Assembly (NCBI RefSeq): GCF_900163715.1
Contig: NZ_FWFF01000001.1
Span: 558,001-622,000 of the forward strand
DNA from: Brevibacterium yomogidense
Lineage (GTDB): Bacteria > Actinomycetota > Actinomycetes > Actinomycetales > Brevibacteriaceae
Direction of reading: 5' to 3'
DNA: 64,000 bases
Within the stretch, counting starts at the first letter, position 1, and each line of letters opens with the position of its first letter. Below the pieces are notes generated by a model. It saw nothing but the letters and a program-made list of their open reading frames with translations, did not search any database and had not been told where the DNA came from. Positions 1 to 8,047 of this stretch are shown here, piece by piece. Position numbers and translations under genes: made by a program.

Positions 1-57
1 TCGATGACCGAATGGGCCGCCGATGATTCACTGCCCCTGGAGATCACCGGCGACTGA
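1..57 (+). CDS. C-terminal end of an unidentified protein (cut by window start)
   Basis: An open frame runs from base 1 to a TGA at 55-57, giving 18 residues that end in LPLEITGD. Third codon positions are mostly G or C, as in the real genes here. A strong hairpin follows at 110-155, which fits the end of a gene convergent with the acyl-CoA dehydrogenase. Too little is present to name a family. Confidence 0.5.
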   Translation, partial: SMTEWAADDSLPLEITGD

Positions 58-109
58 GGGCAGTCGACCGCCCACTGCTGAGCGCGCCCATGCCATGAGT
101 GCGCATGAC

Positions 110-155
110 GAGAGCGCGCGGGTGACCGGAACAGATCCGTCACCCGCGCGCTCTC
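110..155. terminator. Hairpin between convergent genes
   Basis: Arms 110-126 and 139-155 are perfect 17-base inverted repeats (left arm begins GAGAGCGCGC), and a few more pairs can form inside the loop around one bulge. No T-tract follows. It lies between the plus-strand gene ending at 57 and the minus-strand gene ending at 184, so it probably acts in both directions. Confidence 0.7.
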
Positions 156-183
156 AGTGCTCAGCGCGTGGAGAGTGCTCTGA

Positions 184-1449
184 TCAGTGCTGCGCCAGCT
201 CGTGGCGGCCGACCACCATGTGGTGGACCTCATCCGGTCCGTCGGCGAAGCGCAGGTGCCGCACGTCCGCGTACAGGTCGGGAAGCGGCGTGAACTGCGA
301 CATCCCGTACGCACCGTGGATCTGGATGGCCTGGTCGATGATCTTGCAGGCCTTCTCCGGGACCGCGGCCTTCGCCATCGACACCCAGATGCGGGCCTCC
401 TTGTTGCCCAGCACGTCCATGGCCTTGGCCGCCTTGAGCACCAGCAGGCGCATCGACTCGATCTCGATCCGCGCCCGGGAGATCTTCTCGAGGTTGCCGC
501 CCAGCTTGGACAGCGGCTGTCCGAACGCCGTGCGTGAGTTGCCGCGCTTGACCATGTAGTCCAGGGCGACCTCTGCCTTGCCGATGGTGCGCATGCAGTG
601 GTGGATGCGACCCGGGCCCAGACGCAGCTGCGAGATCTCGAATCCGCGACCTTCACCCAGGAGGATGTTCGACTCCGGGACGCGCACGTCGGTGAGGCGG
701 ATGTGCATGTGGCCCGCAGGGGCGTGGTCATCGCCGAAGACGTGCATCGGGCCGACGACCTCCACCCCGGGGGTGTCCATCGGCACGAGGATCTGCGAGT
801 GGTTGCGACCCCGCTCGCCGTCATCGTTGGTCTTGACCATCATGATCATGATCTTGCAGCGAGGATCCCCGGCACCGGAGATGTAGTGCTTCTCGCCGTT
901 GATCACCCACTCGCCGTTCTCCAGCACTGCCGACGTGCTCACGTTCTTGGCATCGGACGTGGCGACGTCCGGCTCGGTCATCGCATACGCCGAGCGGATC
1001 TCGCCGTCGAGCAGCGGCTGCAGCCACTTCTCCTTCTGCTCAGGCGTGCCGACCCGCTCGAGGACCTCCATGTTGCCGGTGTCCGGTGCGGAGCAGTTCA
1101 TCACCTGCGAAGCCAGGGGGCTCTTGCCGAGCTCGATCGCGATGAAGGCGTAGTCGAGATTCGACAGGCCCTCACCGGTCTCCGAATCGGGCAGGAAGAA
1201 GTTCCACAGGCCCTCCTCCTTCGCCTTGTCCTTGGCCGTCTGCAGAATCTCGAGCTGTCCGGGGGCGTAGGTCCACCGGTCCTCGTGGCCCTCGCCGAGC
1301 GTGAGCCACTCCTCATGCATCGGGTCGACGGTGTCCCTGATGAACTGCTTCACGTGGTTCAGCAGCGGCAGGGCCTTCTCGGACATCCGCAGGTCATTCA
1401 GCTGGTCCTGAGGGTCGGCGCCGCCCATGCCGTCCTGATCGTTGCTCAA
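184..1449 (-). CDS. Acyl-CoA dehydrogenase family flavoprotein
   Basis: The 421-residue product has the acyl-CoA dehydrogenase layout: an alpha-helical N domain, the mid-domain FAD-binding motif YAMTEPDVATSDA near residues 155-167, and a C-terminal helical domain with IQIHGAYGMSQ near 380 and ending HHMVVGRHELAQH. The C-terminus looks like the ACAD10/11-type subgroup that acts on medium, long or branched acyl-CoA with FAD and an electron-transfer flavoprotein. The start is taken as TTG at 1449 because GGAGG lies 5 bases upstream. An upstream in-frame extension to 1554 has no ribosome site and is not family-like. It stands alone and is divergent from a GntP permease; the true substrate is unknown. 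Confidence 0.88.
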   Translation of the reverse strand: MSNDQDGMGGADPQDQLNDLRMSEKALPLLNHVKQFIRDTVDPMHEEWLTLGEGHEDRWTYAPGQLEILQTAKDKAKEEGLWNFFLPDSETGEGLSNLDYAFIAIELGKSPLASQVMNCSAPDTGNMEVLERVGTPEQKEKWLQPLLDGEIRSAYAMTEPDVATSDAKNVSTSAVLENGEWVINGEKHYISGAGDPRCKIMIMMVKTNDDGERGRNHSQILVPMDTPGVEVVGPMHVFGDDHAPAGHMHIRLTDVRVPESNILLGEGRGFEISQLRLGPGRIHHCMRTIGKAEVALDYMVKRGNSRTAFGQPLSKLGGNLEKISRARIEIESMRLLVLKAAKAMDVLGNKEARIWVSMAKAAVPEKACKIIDQAIQIHGAYGMSQFTPLPDLYADVRHLRFADGPDEVHHMVVGRHELAQH

Positions 1450-1473
1450 AACTTCCTCCTCATCGTGGATGTT

Positions 1474-1493
1474 GCACAACTCTTGGATTGTGC
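1474..1493. promoter_or_regulatory. Inverted repeat upstream of the acyl-CoA dehydrogenase gene
   Basis: GCACAA and TTGTGC form perfect 6-base arms around 8 bases, about 25 bases upstream of the TTG start. A weak minus-strand -10 candidate (CACAAT, 1492-1487) overlaps it, so it may be an operator. This rests on symmetry and position only. Confidence 0.3.
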
Positions 1494-1610
1494 CTGTTAC
1501 CGCGATCACGCTGCAGGCGCGTCCGCATGGCGTACTCCACTGGTGCAGGGTCACATCGCGGACCCGACGTGGTGCCCACCACAGCCAGCAGTAGCATTGC
1601 TCCTCGGATT

Positions 1611-1626
1611 AGTCGGACGTCCGACT
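1611..1626. promoter_or_regulatory. Perfect 16-bp palindrome, candidate TetR-type operator
   Basis: The sequence AGTCGGACGTCCGACT is its own reverse complement. It lies 70 bases upstream of the GntP permease start, in the intergenic region divergent from the acyl-CoA dehydrogenase. Its length and full symmetry are what TetR-family repressors often use. No regulator gene adjoins it, so the binder is unknown. Confidence 0.45.
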
Positions 1627-1695
1627 GAAAACTGAAGAACGCCGAGTGGTCCGGCTCCGCGCTGAGGCGCCGGCCGACCGGGGAGAGGTACGTAC

Positions 1696-3183
1696 ATGTC
1701 GTGGGGACTCATAGGCATCTTCGTGTCATTGGCGTTGCTGATCGGACTGGCCTATCGGGGCCACTCGGTGATCGCAGTCGCCCCCATCGCCGCAGCCGTG
1801 GCGATGCTCTTCGCCGGAGTGCCGCTCCTGGCCGGGTACACCCAGATCTTCATGCCCGCACTGGGCGGCTTCATCATCAGCTACTTCCCGATGTTCCTCA
1901 CCGGGGCGATCTTCGGGAAGCTGATGACCGTCAGCGGGTTCGCGGAGAGCATCGCCAGCTGGATCGCGCGCGTCGTCGGAGCCCGCCACGCCATCTTCAT
2001 CACCGCACTCCTCAGTGCGCTCTTCACCTACGGAGGGATCAACGCGTGGGTCGTCGTCTTCACCGTCTTCCCGATCGCCCGGTCCCTCTTCCAGCAGGCT
2101 GACATCCCCAAGCGCCTGGTCCCCGCAGCGATCGCGGCAGGCTTCCTCACGTTCGCGCTCGGCACGCTGCCGGGCTCGCCGCAGATCCACAACACGCTGC
2201 CCACCAGCTACTTCGGCACGACCACGTTCTCCGCGCCCTTCCTCGGCCTCATCACCGGTCTGGTGATGTTCGGCCTGAGCATCCTCTACCTGCGGTGGAG
2301 GGAGAAGAAGATCCGTGCGGCCGGAGAGAGCTTCAACGACCTCACCGTGATGGAGCGGCGAGGGGCGGCTCCGCACGCGGAGGGCGGGGCCGGCGACGAC
2401 GGTTTCGCCGACGACAGTGCGGTCCCCGCAGCACCCGGCACCGCCGGTGCGGCGACCGCGGTCGACGCGAAGCGGACGACTCTGCTCGAATTCCTCGCCG
2501 GTCTGTTCCCGCTTATCGCGGTGATCGGCGCGAACGCACTCTTCACGTTCGTCATCATCCCGTCGTGGAACACCGACTACCTCGCCGAGGACCTGTTCGG
2601 CAATGTGACGGTCGCAGACGTCATCGGTGTCTGGTCGGTGACGGCGGCGATGCTCGTCGCCATCCTGTCCGTGTTCGTCCTGCGGCCCCGGCGGGCGCGC
2701 GCCATGGTCGACGAGCTGTCCGAGGGTGCGAAGAACTCCGTCCTGCCGGTCTTCAACACCGCGACCGAGGTCGGCTACGGTGCCGTGATCACCTCACTGG
2801 CCGCGTTCACCGTCATCCGCGACGGGCTGTTCGGCATGGGCGGGAACGCCGTGCTCACCTCGAGTGCGACGACGGCCGTGATCTCCGGTGTGACGGGGTC
2901 TGCGTCCGGCGGCCTCGCCATCACGCTCGAGGCCTTCGGGGACCAGTTCGCCCAGATGGCTGCGGCGCAGGGCATCGATCCCGCGATCATCCACCGCGCA
3001 GTCGCCACCGCGTCGACGAGCTTCGACTCGCTGCCGCACAACGGCGCGGTCATCACGCTGCTGCTGGTCACCGGGCTCACGCACCGGGAGTCCTACAAGG
3101 ACATCGGCGTCATCACCATCGGCACGCCGATCATCGGCGTGGCCCTCATCGCGGGACTGGGCTTCCTCTTCGGCGCGTTCTGA
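1696..3183 (+). CDS. GntP-family permease
   Basis: A 495-residue integral membrane protein with about 12 hydrophobic segments and a charged Ala/Gly-rich loop at about residues 205-255. The N-terminal half (AVAMLFAGVPLL, the conserved GGFIISYFPMFLTGAIFGKLM-type stretch, the TYGGINAWVVVF segment) and a C-terminal SFDSLPHNGAVI motif match the GntP family of proton symporters for gluconate and small hydroxy acids such as 3-hydroxybutyrate. The SFDSLPHNGA motif suggests the 3-hydroxybutyrate or short-acid subgroup more than true gluconate permeases. The ATG follows GGGAGAGG by 7 bases. The divergent acyl-CoA dehydrogenase makes a short organic acid a reasonable substrate, but this is inference. 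Confidence 0.85.
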   Translation: MSWGLIGIFVSLALLIGLAYRGHSVIAVAPIAAAVAMLFAGVPLLAGYTQIFMPALGGFIISYFPMFLTGAIFGKLMTVSGFAESIASWIARVVGARHAIFITALLSALFTYGGINAWVVVFTVFPIARSLFQQADIPKRLVPAAIAAGFLTFALGTLPGSPQIHNTLPTSYFGTTTFSAPFLGLITGLVMFGLSILYLRWREKKIRAAGESFNDLTVMERRGAAPHAEGGAGDDGFADDSAVPAAPGTAGAATAVDAKRTTLLEFLAGLFPLIAVIGANALFTFVIIPSWNTDYLAEDLFGNVTVADVIGVWSVTAAMLVAILSVFVLRPRRARAMVDELSEGAKNSVLPVFNTATEVGYGAVITSLAAFTVIRDGLFGMGGNAVLTSSATTAVISGVTGSASGGLAITLEAFGDQFAQMAAAQGIDPAIIHRAVATASTSFDSLPHNGAVITLLLVTGLTHRESYKDIGVITIGTPIIGVALIAGLGFLFGAF

Positions 3184-3412
3184 TCGCCCCGTGTCTCACC
3201 GCGCCTGACCGCGCCCGGCGGCCCAAGCCTCACGATCCACTCCCGTGTGTCCCCGTGCGACGCCGCATGACGCCGTGTGACGCGAGCCACTCGGTGAGGT
3301 CGCGTCCCTCACTACGTTCGATCTCGTCTGACTCCACATCACGGTCAGCACACCTCACGACGATCACACGAGGCGACGGTCCACGGCCCGCCGCTCAGGA
3401 GGCCCACCACGG

Positions 3413-4753
3413 ATGTCGACCACCACCGCGACCCCGCCGAGCCGCACGCTCCCCGCTGACTACGAGTCGCTGAGCGATCGGTTCCGCCCGCTCTTCGCGC
3501 GGATCGCCGAGGGTGCGCTCGCCCGCGAACTCGACCGCCGCCTGCCGTTCGACGAGGTGAAGGCGCTCGACGAGGCGGGGTTCGGGGCGCTCCGCGTCCC
3601 GCACGAGCACGGCGGCCCCGGAGTGACCATCGAGACCTTCACCCGTCTGCTCATCGACCTCGCTGAGGCCGACTCCAACATCGCCCACCTCTACCGGTCG
3701 CATGCCGGGTTCCTCGAGGCGCTGCGCTTCCAGCCCGCCCACATCCAGAACGCGTGGTACCCGCGTGTGCTCGCCGGTGCGACGGTGGGCAACGCGTCCA
3801 CGGAGAAGGGCGGCAACGCTCTGGGCGATCTCAGCACGGTCCTCACCGGGGCCGTCGGATCCTGGCGCCTCACAGGTCAGAAGTTCTACTCGACCGGCAC
3901 GATCTTCAGCGACTACACCCGTGTGTCCGCCTCGTTGGATGGTCAGGACGGCCGCCGCTTCGCCGTCGTCGCGATCGATGCCCCCGGGGTCCGCGTGGAC
4001 GACGACTGGGACGGCTTCGGCCAGAAGCTCACCGGCACCGGCACGACGACCTTCGAGGACGTGCCGGTGGACGACGACGCCGTGTTCGACCGCATCACGG
4101 GCACCGTCGAGGCCATCCACGAGGCCGCGTTCTTCCAGCTCGTGCTCCTCGCCGTGCTCGCCGGCATCGCCCGCGCCTCCCGCCGCGATGCGGCCGCGAC
4201 GATCAGCTCCCGCAAGCGCACCTTCAACACCGGACTGGGTCTGCCGTTCCGTGAGGATCCGCTCATCCAGGAGGCGACGGGCCGCATCGCTGCCAAGGCC
4301 TACGCCGCCGAGGCGACCGTCCTGCAGACCGCCCGCGTCCTCGACGAGGGGATCGAGGCTGCGACCGCATCCGGTGCGGATCGCGCGGACTTCGCAGGCA
4401 CCGTGCCCGAGGCGGTCCAGACGTCGGAGATCGCCGTCGAGCACGCGCAGGTCACCGTCCCCGAACTCGCCCTGGGCGCGGCACAGGACCTCTTCCTCAC
4501 CGTCGGCGCCTCTGCCACCTCGAGGTCCAAGGCGCTCGACCGTCACTGGCGCAACGCGCAGACCGTCGCGACGCACAATCCGATCTCGTTCCGCGCCCGA
4601 GCGATCGGCGACTACTGGATCAACGGAACCCTCCCGGTGGGGCTCAACGCGATCGGCGATGCGAAGCCGACGGCATCCGATACCGCGACGGCATCCGACG
4701 CGACGGCAACGTCCGATGCGACGACGGCGACCACGACGGGACCGAGCGCATGA
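3413..4753 (+). CDS. DszC/SfnB-type flavin-dependent monooxygenase (acyl-CoA dehydrogenase fold)
   Basis: The 446 residues have the acyl-CoA dehydrogenase fold but group with the reduced-flavin monooxygenases DszC and SfnB: a VPHEHGGPG stretch near 60, STEKGGNALG where acyl-CoA dehydrogenases have the substrate loop, and a C-terminal RSKALDRHWRNAQTVATHNP motif (Arg/His/Asn-rich, typical of DszC-like enzymes). Such enzymes use FMNH2 from a separate reductase to oxygenate sulfur or nitrogen compounds. A Thr/Ala/Asp low-complexity tail covers about the last 28 residues. AGGAGG lies 10 bases before the ATG. The stop overlaps the next ATG (ATGA), placing it in one operon with the MHS transporter and the NtaA-type enzyme. 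No flavin reductase is nearby. Confidence 0.82.
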   Translation: MSTTTATPPSRTLPADYESLSDRFRPLFARIAEGALARELDRRLPFDEVKALDEAGFGALRVPHEHGGPGVTIETFTRLLIDLAEADSNIAHLYRSHAGFLEALRFQPAHIQNAWYPRVLAGATVGNASTEKGGNALGDLSTVLTGAVGSWRLTGQKFYSTGTIFSDYTRVSASLDGQDGRRFAVVAIDAPGVRVDDDWDGFGQKLTGTGTTTFEDVPVDDDAVFDRITGTVEAIHEAAFFQLVLLAVLAGIARASRRDAAATISSRKRTFNTGLGLPFREDPLIQEATGRIAAKAYAAEATVLQTARVLDEGIEAATASGADRADFAGTVPEAVQTSEIAVEHAQVTVPELALGAAQDLFLTVGASATSRSKALDRHWRNAQTVATHNPISFRARAIGDYWINGTLPVGLNAIGDAKPTASDTATASDATATSDATTATTTGPSA

Positions 4754-6093
4754 CGTCGGCGGTCACGACGACCTCGGCGGCGGTCCCCTCCGGATCGCAG
4801 GGACTGTTCGCGGGCAAGCAGCGCGTGCTCGCGTCGGCCTTCGCCGGCACGACGATCGAGTGGTACGACTTCTACCTCTACGGCACGGCGGCGGCCCTCA
4901 TCTTCAACGTGCAGTTCTTCCCGACGGGCACGGAGCTCGGCAGCACGCTCGCCTCCTTCGCGTCACTCGCGGTGGGCTTCTTCGCCCGGCCGTTCGGCGG
5001 CATCATCGCAGGCCACCTGGGCGACCGGATCGGTCGGAAGGCGCTCCTCGTCGCCTCACTGATGACGATGGGCGTCGCGTCGACGCTCATCGGCCTCATG
5101 CCCACGTTCGAGGCGATCGGCTGGTGGGCGGCGTTCGGCCTCGTCGTCCTGCGCATCGTCCAGGGCCTGTCCGCGGGCGCCGAATGGGGCGGCTCCGCGC
5201 TGCTGTCCGTCGAGCACGCGCCGGTGGGCAGACGCGGATTCTTCGGATCCTTCACGCAGATCGGTTCTGCCGCGGGCATGCTGCTGGCCACGAGCTCGTT
5301 CTTCCTCGTCCAGACCCTCCTGACGGATGAGCAGTTCGCGCAGTTCGGCTGGCGCATCCCGTTCCTCGCGTCGTCGCTGCTCGTCGTGCTCGGACTGTGG
5401 ATCCGGCTGGGCGTGGCCGACGCGCCGGAGTTCCTCGAGCACAAGGAATCCGGCAACGTCTCCAAGCAGCCGCTGTGGGAGGTCGTCACGAAGCACCCCC
5501 GCGTGCTCCTCGTGACGATCGGACTCCGGCTGGCGCAGAACAGCGTGTACTACCTCATCACCGTGTACATGCTCACGTACCTGGCCGACCAGCGCGGCGA
5601 CTCGACGTCCGGCATCACCGCCGTCATGATCGCGTCCGCGCTCGGCCTCGTGACCGGCCCGTTCTGGGGCTGGGTCTCCGACCGGGTGGGCCGGAAGGCC
5701 GTGACGCTGGGCGGCATCATCGGCATCGGCGTGTTCGGGTGGATCTTCTTCGCGTTCCTGGACAGCGGACCGCTGATCTTCCTGCCGATCATCGTGGTGC
5801 TGGGGATGAACCTCGCGCACGACGCCGTCTACGGGCCGCAGGCCGCGTGGTTCGCCGAGCAGTTCCCCATCGAGGTCCGCTACTCCGGCGTGAACATGGG
5901 CTACCAGCTGGGCACCGTGATCGGCGGCGGGATCATGCCGATGATCGCCGCACTGCTGTTCGTCGCGGGTTCAAGCACGCCCTGGCTGATCTGCGGCTAC
6001 CTCACCCTGCTCTGCGTGCTGTCCGCCCTCGCCGCCCTCGCCGCACACGATCCGGCCCGTGCTGAGGCGTCACTCCGCGCCGCCGCAGCATGA
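4750..6093 (+). CDS. MFS transporter, metabolite:H+ symporter (MHS) family
   Basis: A 447-residue, 12-segment permease. The N-terminus has the family hallmark TIEWYDFYLYGTAAAL, then GHLGDRIGRK in the loop between helices 2 and 3 and QGLSAGAEWGG further on, as in ShiA/ProP-like MHS carriers. The ATG overlaps the stop of the DszC-type gene by 4 bases, so the two are translationally coupled. Sitting between two flavin monooxygenases, it probably imports the compound they oxidise; MHS members carry organic acids and zwitterions, and the actual substrate is not visible. Confidence 0.88.
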   Translation: MTSAVTTTSAAVPSGSQGLFAGKQRVLASAFAGTTIEWYDFYLYGTAAALIFNVQFFPTGTELGSTLASFASLAVGFFARPFGGIIAGHLGDRIGRKALLVASLMTMGVASTLIGLMPTFEAIGWWAAFGLVVLRIVQGLSAGAEWGGSALLSVEHAPVGRRGFFGSFTQIGSAAGMLLATSSFFLVQTLLTDEQFAQFGWRIPFLASSLLVVLGLWIRLGVADAPEFLEHKESGNVSKQPLWEVVTKHPRVLLVTIGLRLAQNSVYYLITVYMLTYLADQRGDSTSGITAVMIASALGLVTGPFWGWVSDRVGRKAVTLGGIIGIGVFGWIFFAFLDSGPLIFLPIIVVLGMNLAHDAVYGPQAAWFAEQFPIEVRYSGVNMGYQLGTVIGGGIMPMIAALLFVAGSSTPWLICGYLTLLCVLSALAALAAHDPARAEASLRAAAA

Positions 6094-6102
6094 GCCCGTT
6101 CC

Positions 6103-6140
6103 CCTCGAACCAATCCCTTCGAACCGATCCGCCTCGAACC
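6103..6140 (+). repeat. Three short CTCGAACC-type direct repeats in the leader of the NtaA-type gene
   Basis: CCTCGAACC, CTTCGAACC and CCTCGAACC start at 6103, 6117 and 6132, a spacing of 14-15 bases, in the 67 bases between the MHS gene and the next ATG. They could be half-sites of an internal operator or leftover duplication; nothing decides between these. Confidence 0.35.
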
Positions 6141-6160
6141 ATTCAGGAGTCCTCCCACCG

Positions 6161-7537
6161 ATGACACAGAAGCCTATCCAGCTCAACGCCTTCGACATGA
6201 TGGTGCCGGTGCACCAGTCACCGGGCCTGTGGCGGCACCCCGAATCCGGGGTCGCGGACTTCACCCGGCTGTCCTACTGGACGGACGTCGCCCGCACGCT
6301 CGAGGACGCGGGCTTCGCGTCGCTCTTCCTCGCGGACATCCCCGGCGTCTACGACGTCTACGGCGGGGGAGCGGATGCGACGTACCGGGGCGGGGTGCAG
6401 TTCCCGCTGCTCGACCCGCTCGTCGCGATCCCCGCGATGGCGGCGGTCACCCGGACCCTGGGATTCGGCGTCACCGCGTCCGTCACGTACGAGCAGCCGT
6501 ATCTGCTCGCACGGACGCTGAGCACGCTCGACCACTTCACGGACGGCCGTGTCGCGTGGAACATCGTGACGAGCTACCAGGATTCCGCGGCACGGAACCT
6601 GGGGATGCAGGGGCAGATCCCGCACGACGAGCGATACGATCGTGCAGATGAGTACATGGAGGTCATGTACAAGCTGTTCGAGGGCTCGATCGAGCCGGGC
6701 GCAGTGCAGGCGGACGCCGACGCGAACGTCTTCGTCGATCCGGCCAAGGTGCACGACATCGAGCACGAGGGGACGTTCTTCTCCGTTCCTGGCCAGGCGC
6801 TCACCGCGCCGGGCCCGCAGCGGACACCGCTGCTCTTCCAGGCGGGGTCGTCGAGCAGGGGCCAGCAGTTCGCGCTCGACCACGCGGAGGCGATCTTCCT
6901 GTCCGGCGGCACCACGAAGCTGGTGCGGCGCTGGGTCGACGGGATCCGCGACGGCCTCGAGGAGCGCGGGCGCCCGCGGGACGCCGTGAAGATCTTCACG
7001 CTCGCCACCATCGTCGTCGCGGCCACGGATGAGGAGGCGCAGCAGCGGTTCGACGAGTACCGCGAGCACGTCGACACGGAGTCCGCGCTCGCCCTGTTCG
7101 GGGGGTGGACGGGGGTGGACCTCGCCGGTGCGGAACCGGATGCGCCGCTGGAATACATCCAGACGGATGCGAACCAGTCCGCTCTCGCGTCCTTCACGAC
7201 CCTGTCCGACGGGAAGACCTGGACCGTGCGGGACCTCGCGGAGTTCGTCGCGATCGGCGGTCGGGGACCGGTCATCATCGGATCGCCCGCCACCGTGGTC
7301 GACGAACTGGAGCGCTGGATGCAGGAGACCGACGTCGACGGCTTCAACGTGTCCGCGGCCGTGCGTCCAGCGGACCTCGAGCGGTTCGGCACGTATGTCA
7401 CCCCGGAGCTGCGCCGGCGCGGCCTGCTGGCCGACGGCGAGGCCGGTCAGACGGTGCGCGAACGGCTGCTGGGCTCAGGGCCGTGGCTCGCGGACGACCA
7501 TCAGGGGGCGTCCTACCGGGTCAGCTCTGACGGCTGA
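6161..7537 (+). CDS. NtaA/SnaA/DszA-family FMNH2-dependent monooxygenase (bacterial luciferase-like)
   Basis: The 458 residues fit the NtaA/SnaA/DszA group, usually 430-460 long. Visible features are an N-terminal FDMMVPVHQSPGLWRHP segment, SLFLADIPGVYDVYGG (a family landmark), RVAWNIVTSYQDSAARNLG (the substrate and FMN-phosphate region), and QAGSSSRGQQFALDHAEAIF in the C half. Members oxygenate nitrilotriacetate, sulfones or similar C-N and C-S compounds using reduced flavin. ATG 6161 is chosen because CAGGAG precedes it by 11 bases; an upstream in-frame start would add a Pro/Ser-rich stretch foreign to the family. It is the last gene of the DszC-MHS-NtaA set. No reductase partner is encoded here. 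Confidence 0.86.
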   Translation: MTQKPIQLNAFDMMVPVHQSPGLWRHPESGVADFTRLSYWTDVARTLEDAGFASLFLADIPGVYDVYGGGADATYRGGVQFPLLDPLVAIPAMAAVTRTLGFGVTASVTYEQPYLLARTLSTLDHFTDGRVAWNIVTSYQDSAARNLGMQGQIPHDERYDRADEYMEVMYKLFEGSIEPGAVQADADANVFVDPAKVHDIEHEGTFFSVPGQALTAPGPQRTPLLFQAGSSSRGQQFALDHAEAIFLSGGTTKLVRRWVDGIRDGLEERGRPRDAVKIFTLATIVVAATDEEAQQRFDEYREHVDTESALALFGGWTGVDLAGAEPDAPLEYIQTDANQSALASFTTLSDGKTWTVRDLAEFVAIGGRGPVIIGSPATVVDELERWMQETDVDGFNVSAAVRPADLERFGTYVTPELRRRGLLADGEAGQTVRERLLGSGPWLADDHQGASYRVSSDG

Positions 7538-7627
7538 GTCGCTGCTGCCGAGGCCCCTGCGGAGGGTCGCACAGACGGACGACGGCCCCCGCCGAACCCG
7601 GCTTCGTTCGCCCCGGAGGGCGTGGTC

Positions 7628-7633
7628 CACAAT
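7628..7633 (+). promoter_or_regulatory. Candidate -10 box of a leaderless DUF1707 gene
   Basis: CACAAT is followed by 6 bases and then ATG 7640, the same spacing as at many other starts in this window. No ribosome binding site suits this ATG, which supports a leaderless mRNA. Confidence 0.4.
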
Positions 7634-7639
7634 GGGTGC

Positions 7640-8047
7640 ATGCCCGTCCCGCGTCCCTCTCACCGTCCGTCGTTCGGACAGCGGGACTCCTACCGTGAGG
7701 TCCTCTCCGAGGGGTATGCGCACGGGCGATTGAACGACGCGGAGTTCTCCCGGCGCACGGAAGAAGCACTCGCGGCGACGTCGCTCGAGCGCCTCGAAGA
7801 GCTCGTCACCGACCTGCCGCGCGGCGACCTGCCGGTCCCCGCAGCACGCGGGCGTGGACATGACGGAGCGTCTGCCGGACGCGGAGGCCGCGGAGGCACC
7901 CGGACGGTGCGGCAGTCCGTGGGGGCCGTCATGACGGTGGCCGTACTGGTGGGCCTCGCAGGCGGCGTCTTCGCCGCACCGCTCATCGACGATCCGCAGC
8001 CGGGCGACCGTGGGTCGACGCCCAGGGAGTGGCTGAGGGCCGGCTGA
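7640..8047 (+). CDS. DUF1707 membrane protein, N-terminal part of a possibly split gene
   Basis: 135 residues. A DUF1707 (SHOCT-like) helical domain spans about 10-60 (GYAHGRLNDAEFSRRTEEAL, then LEELVTDLP), followed by a Gly/Arg-rich linker and one membrane helix (TVAVLVGLAGGVFAA). The frame ends shortly after the helix in STPREWLRAG. The next gene begins inside this end in another frame with AEGRLTDALYEERL, the second half of another DUF1707 domain. Joining the two frames gives a nearly complete second domain, so the pair may be one gene broken by a single-base deletion near 8030. A GTG at 7622 is possible, but GGAGG sits only one base from it. Function of DUF1707 proteins is not established. 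Confidence 0.6.
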   Translation: MPVPRPSHRPSFGQRDSYREVLSEGYAHGRLNDAEFSRRTEEALAATSLERLEELVTDLPRGDLPVPAARGRGHDGASAGRGGRGGTRTVRQSVGAVMTVAVLVGLAGGVFAAPLIDDPQPGDRGSTPREWLRAG

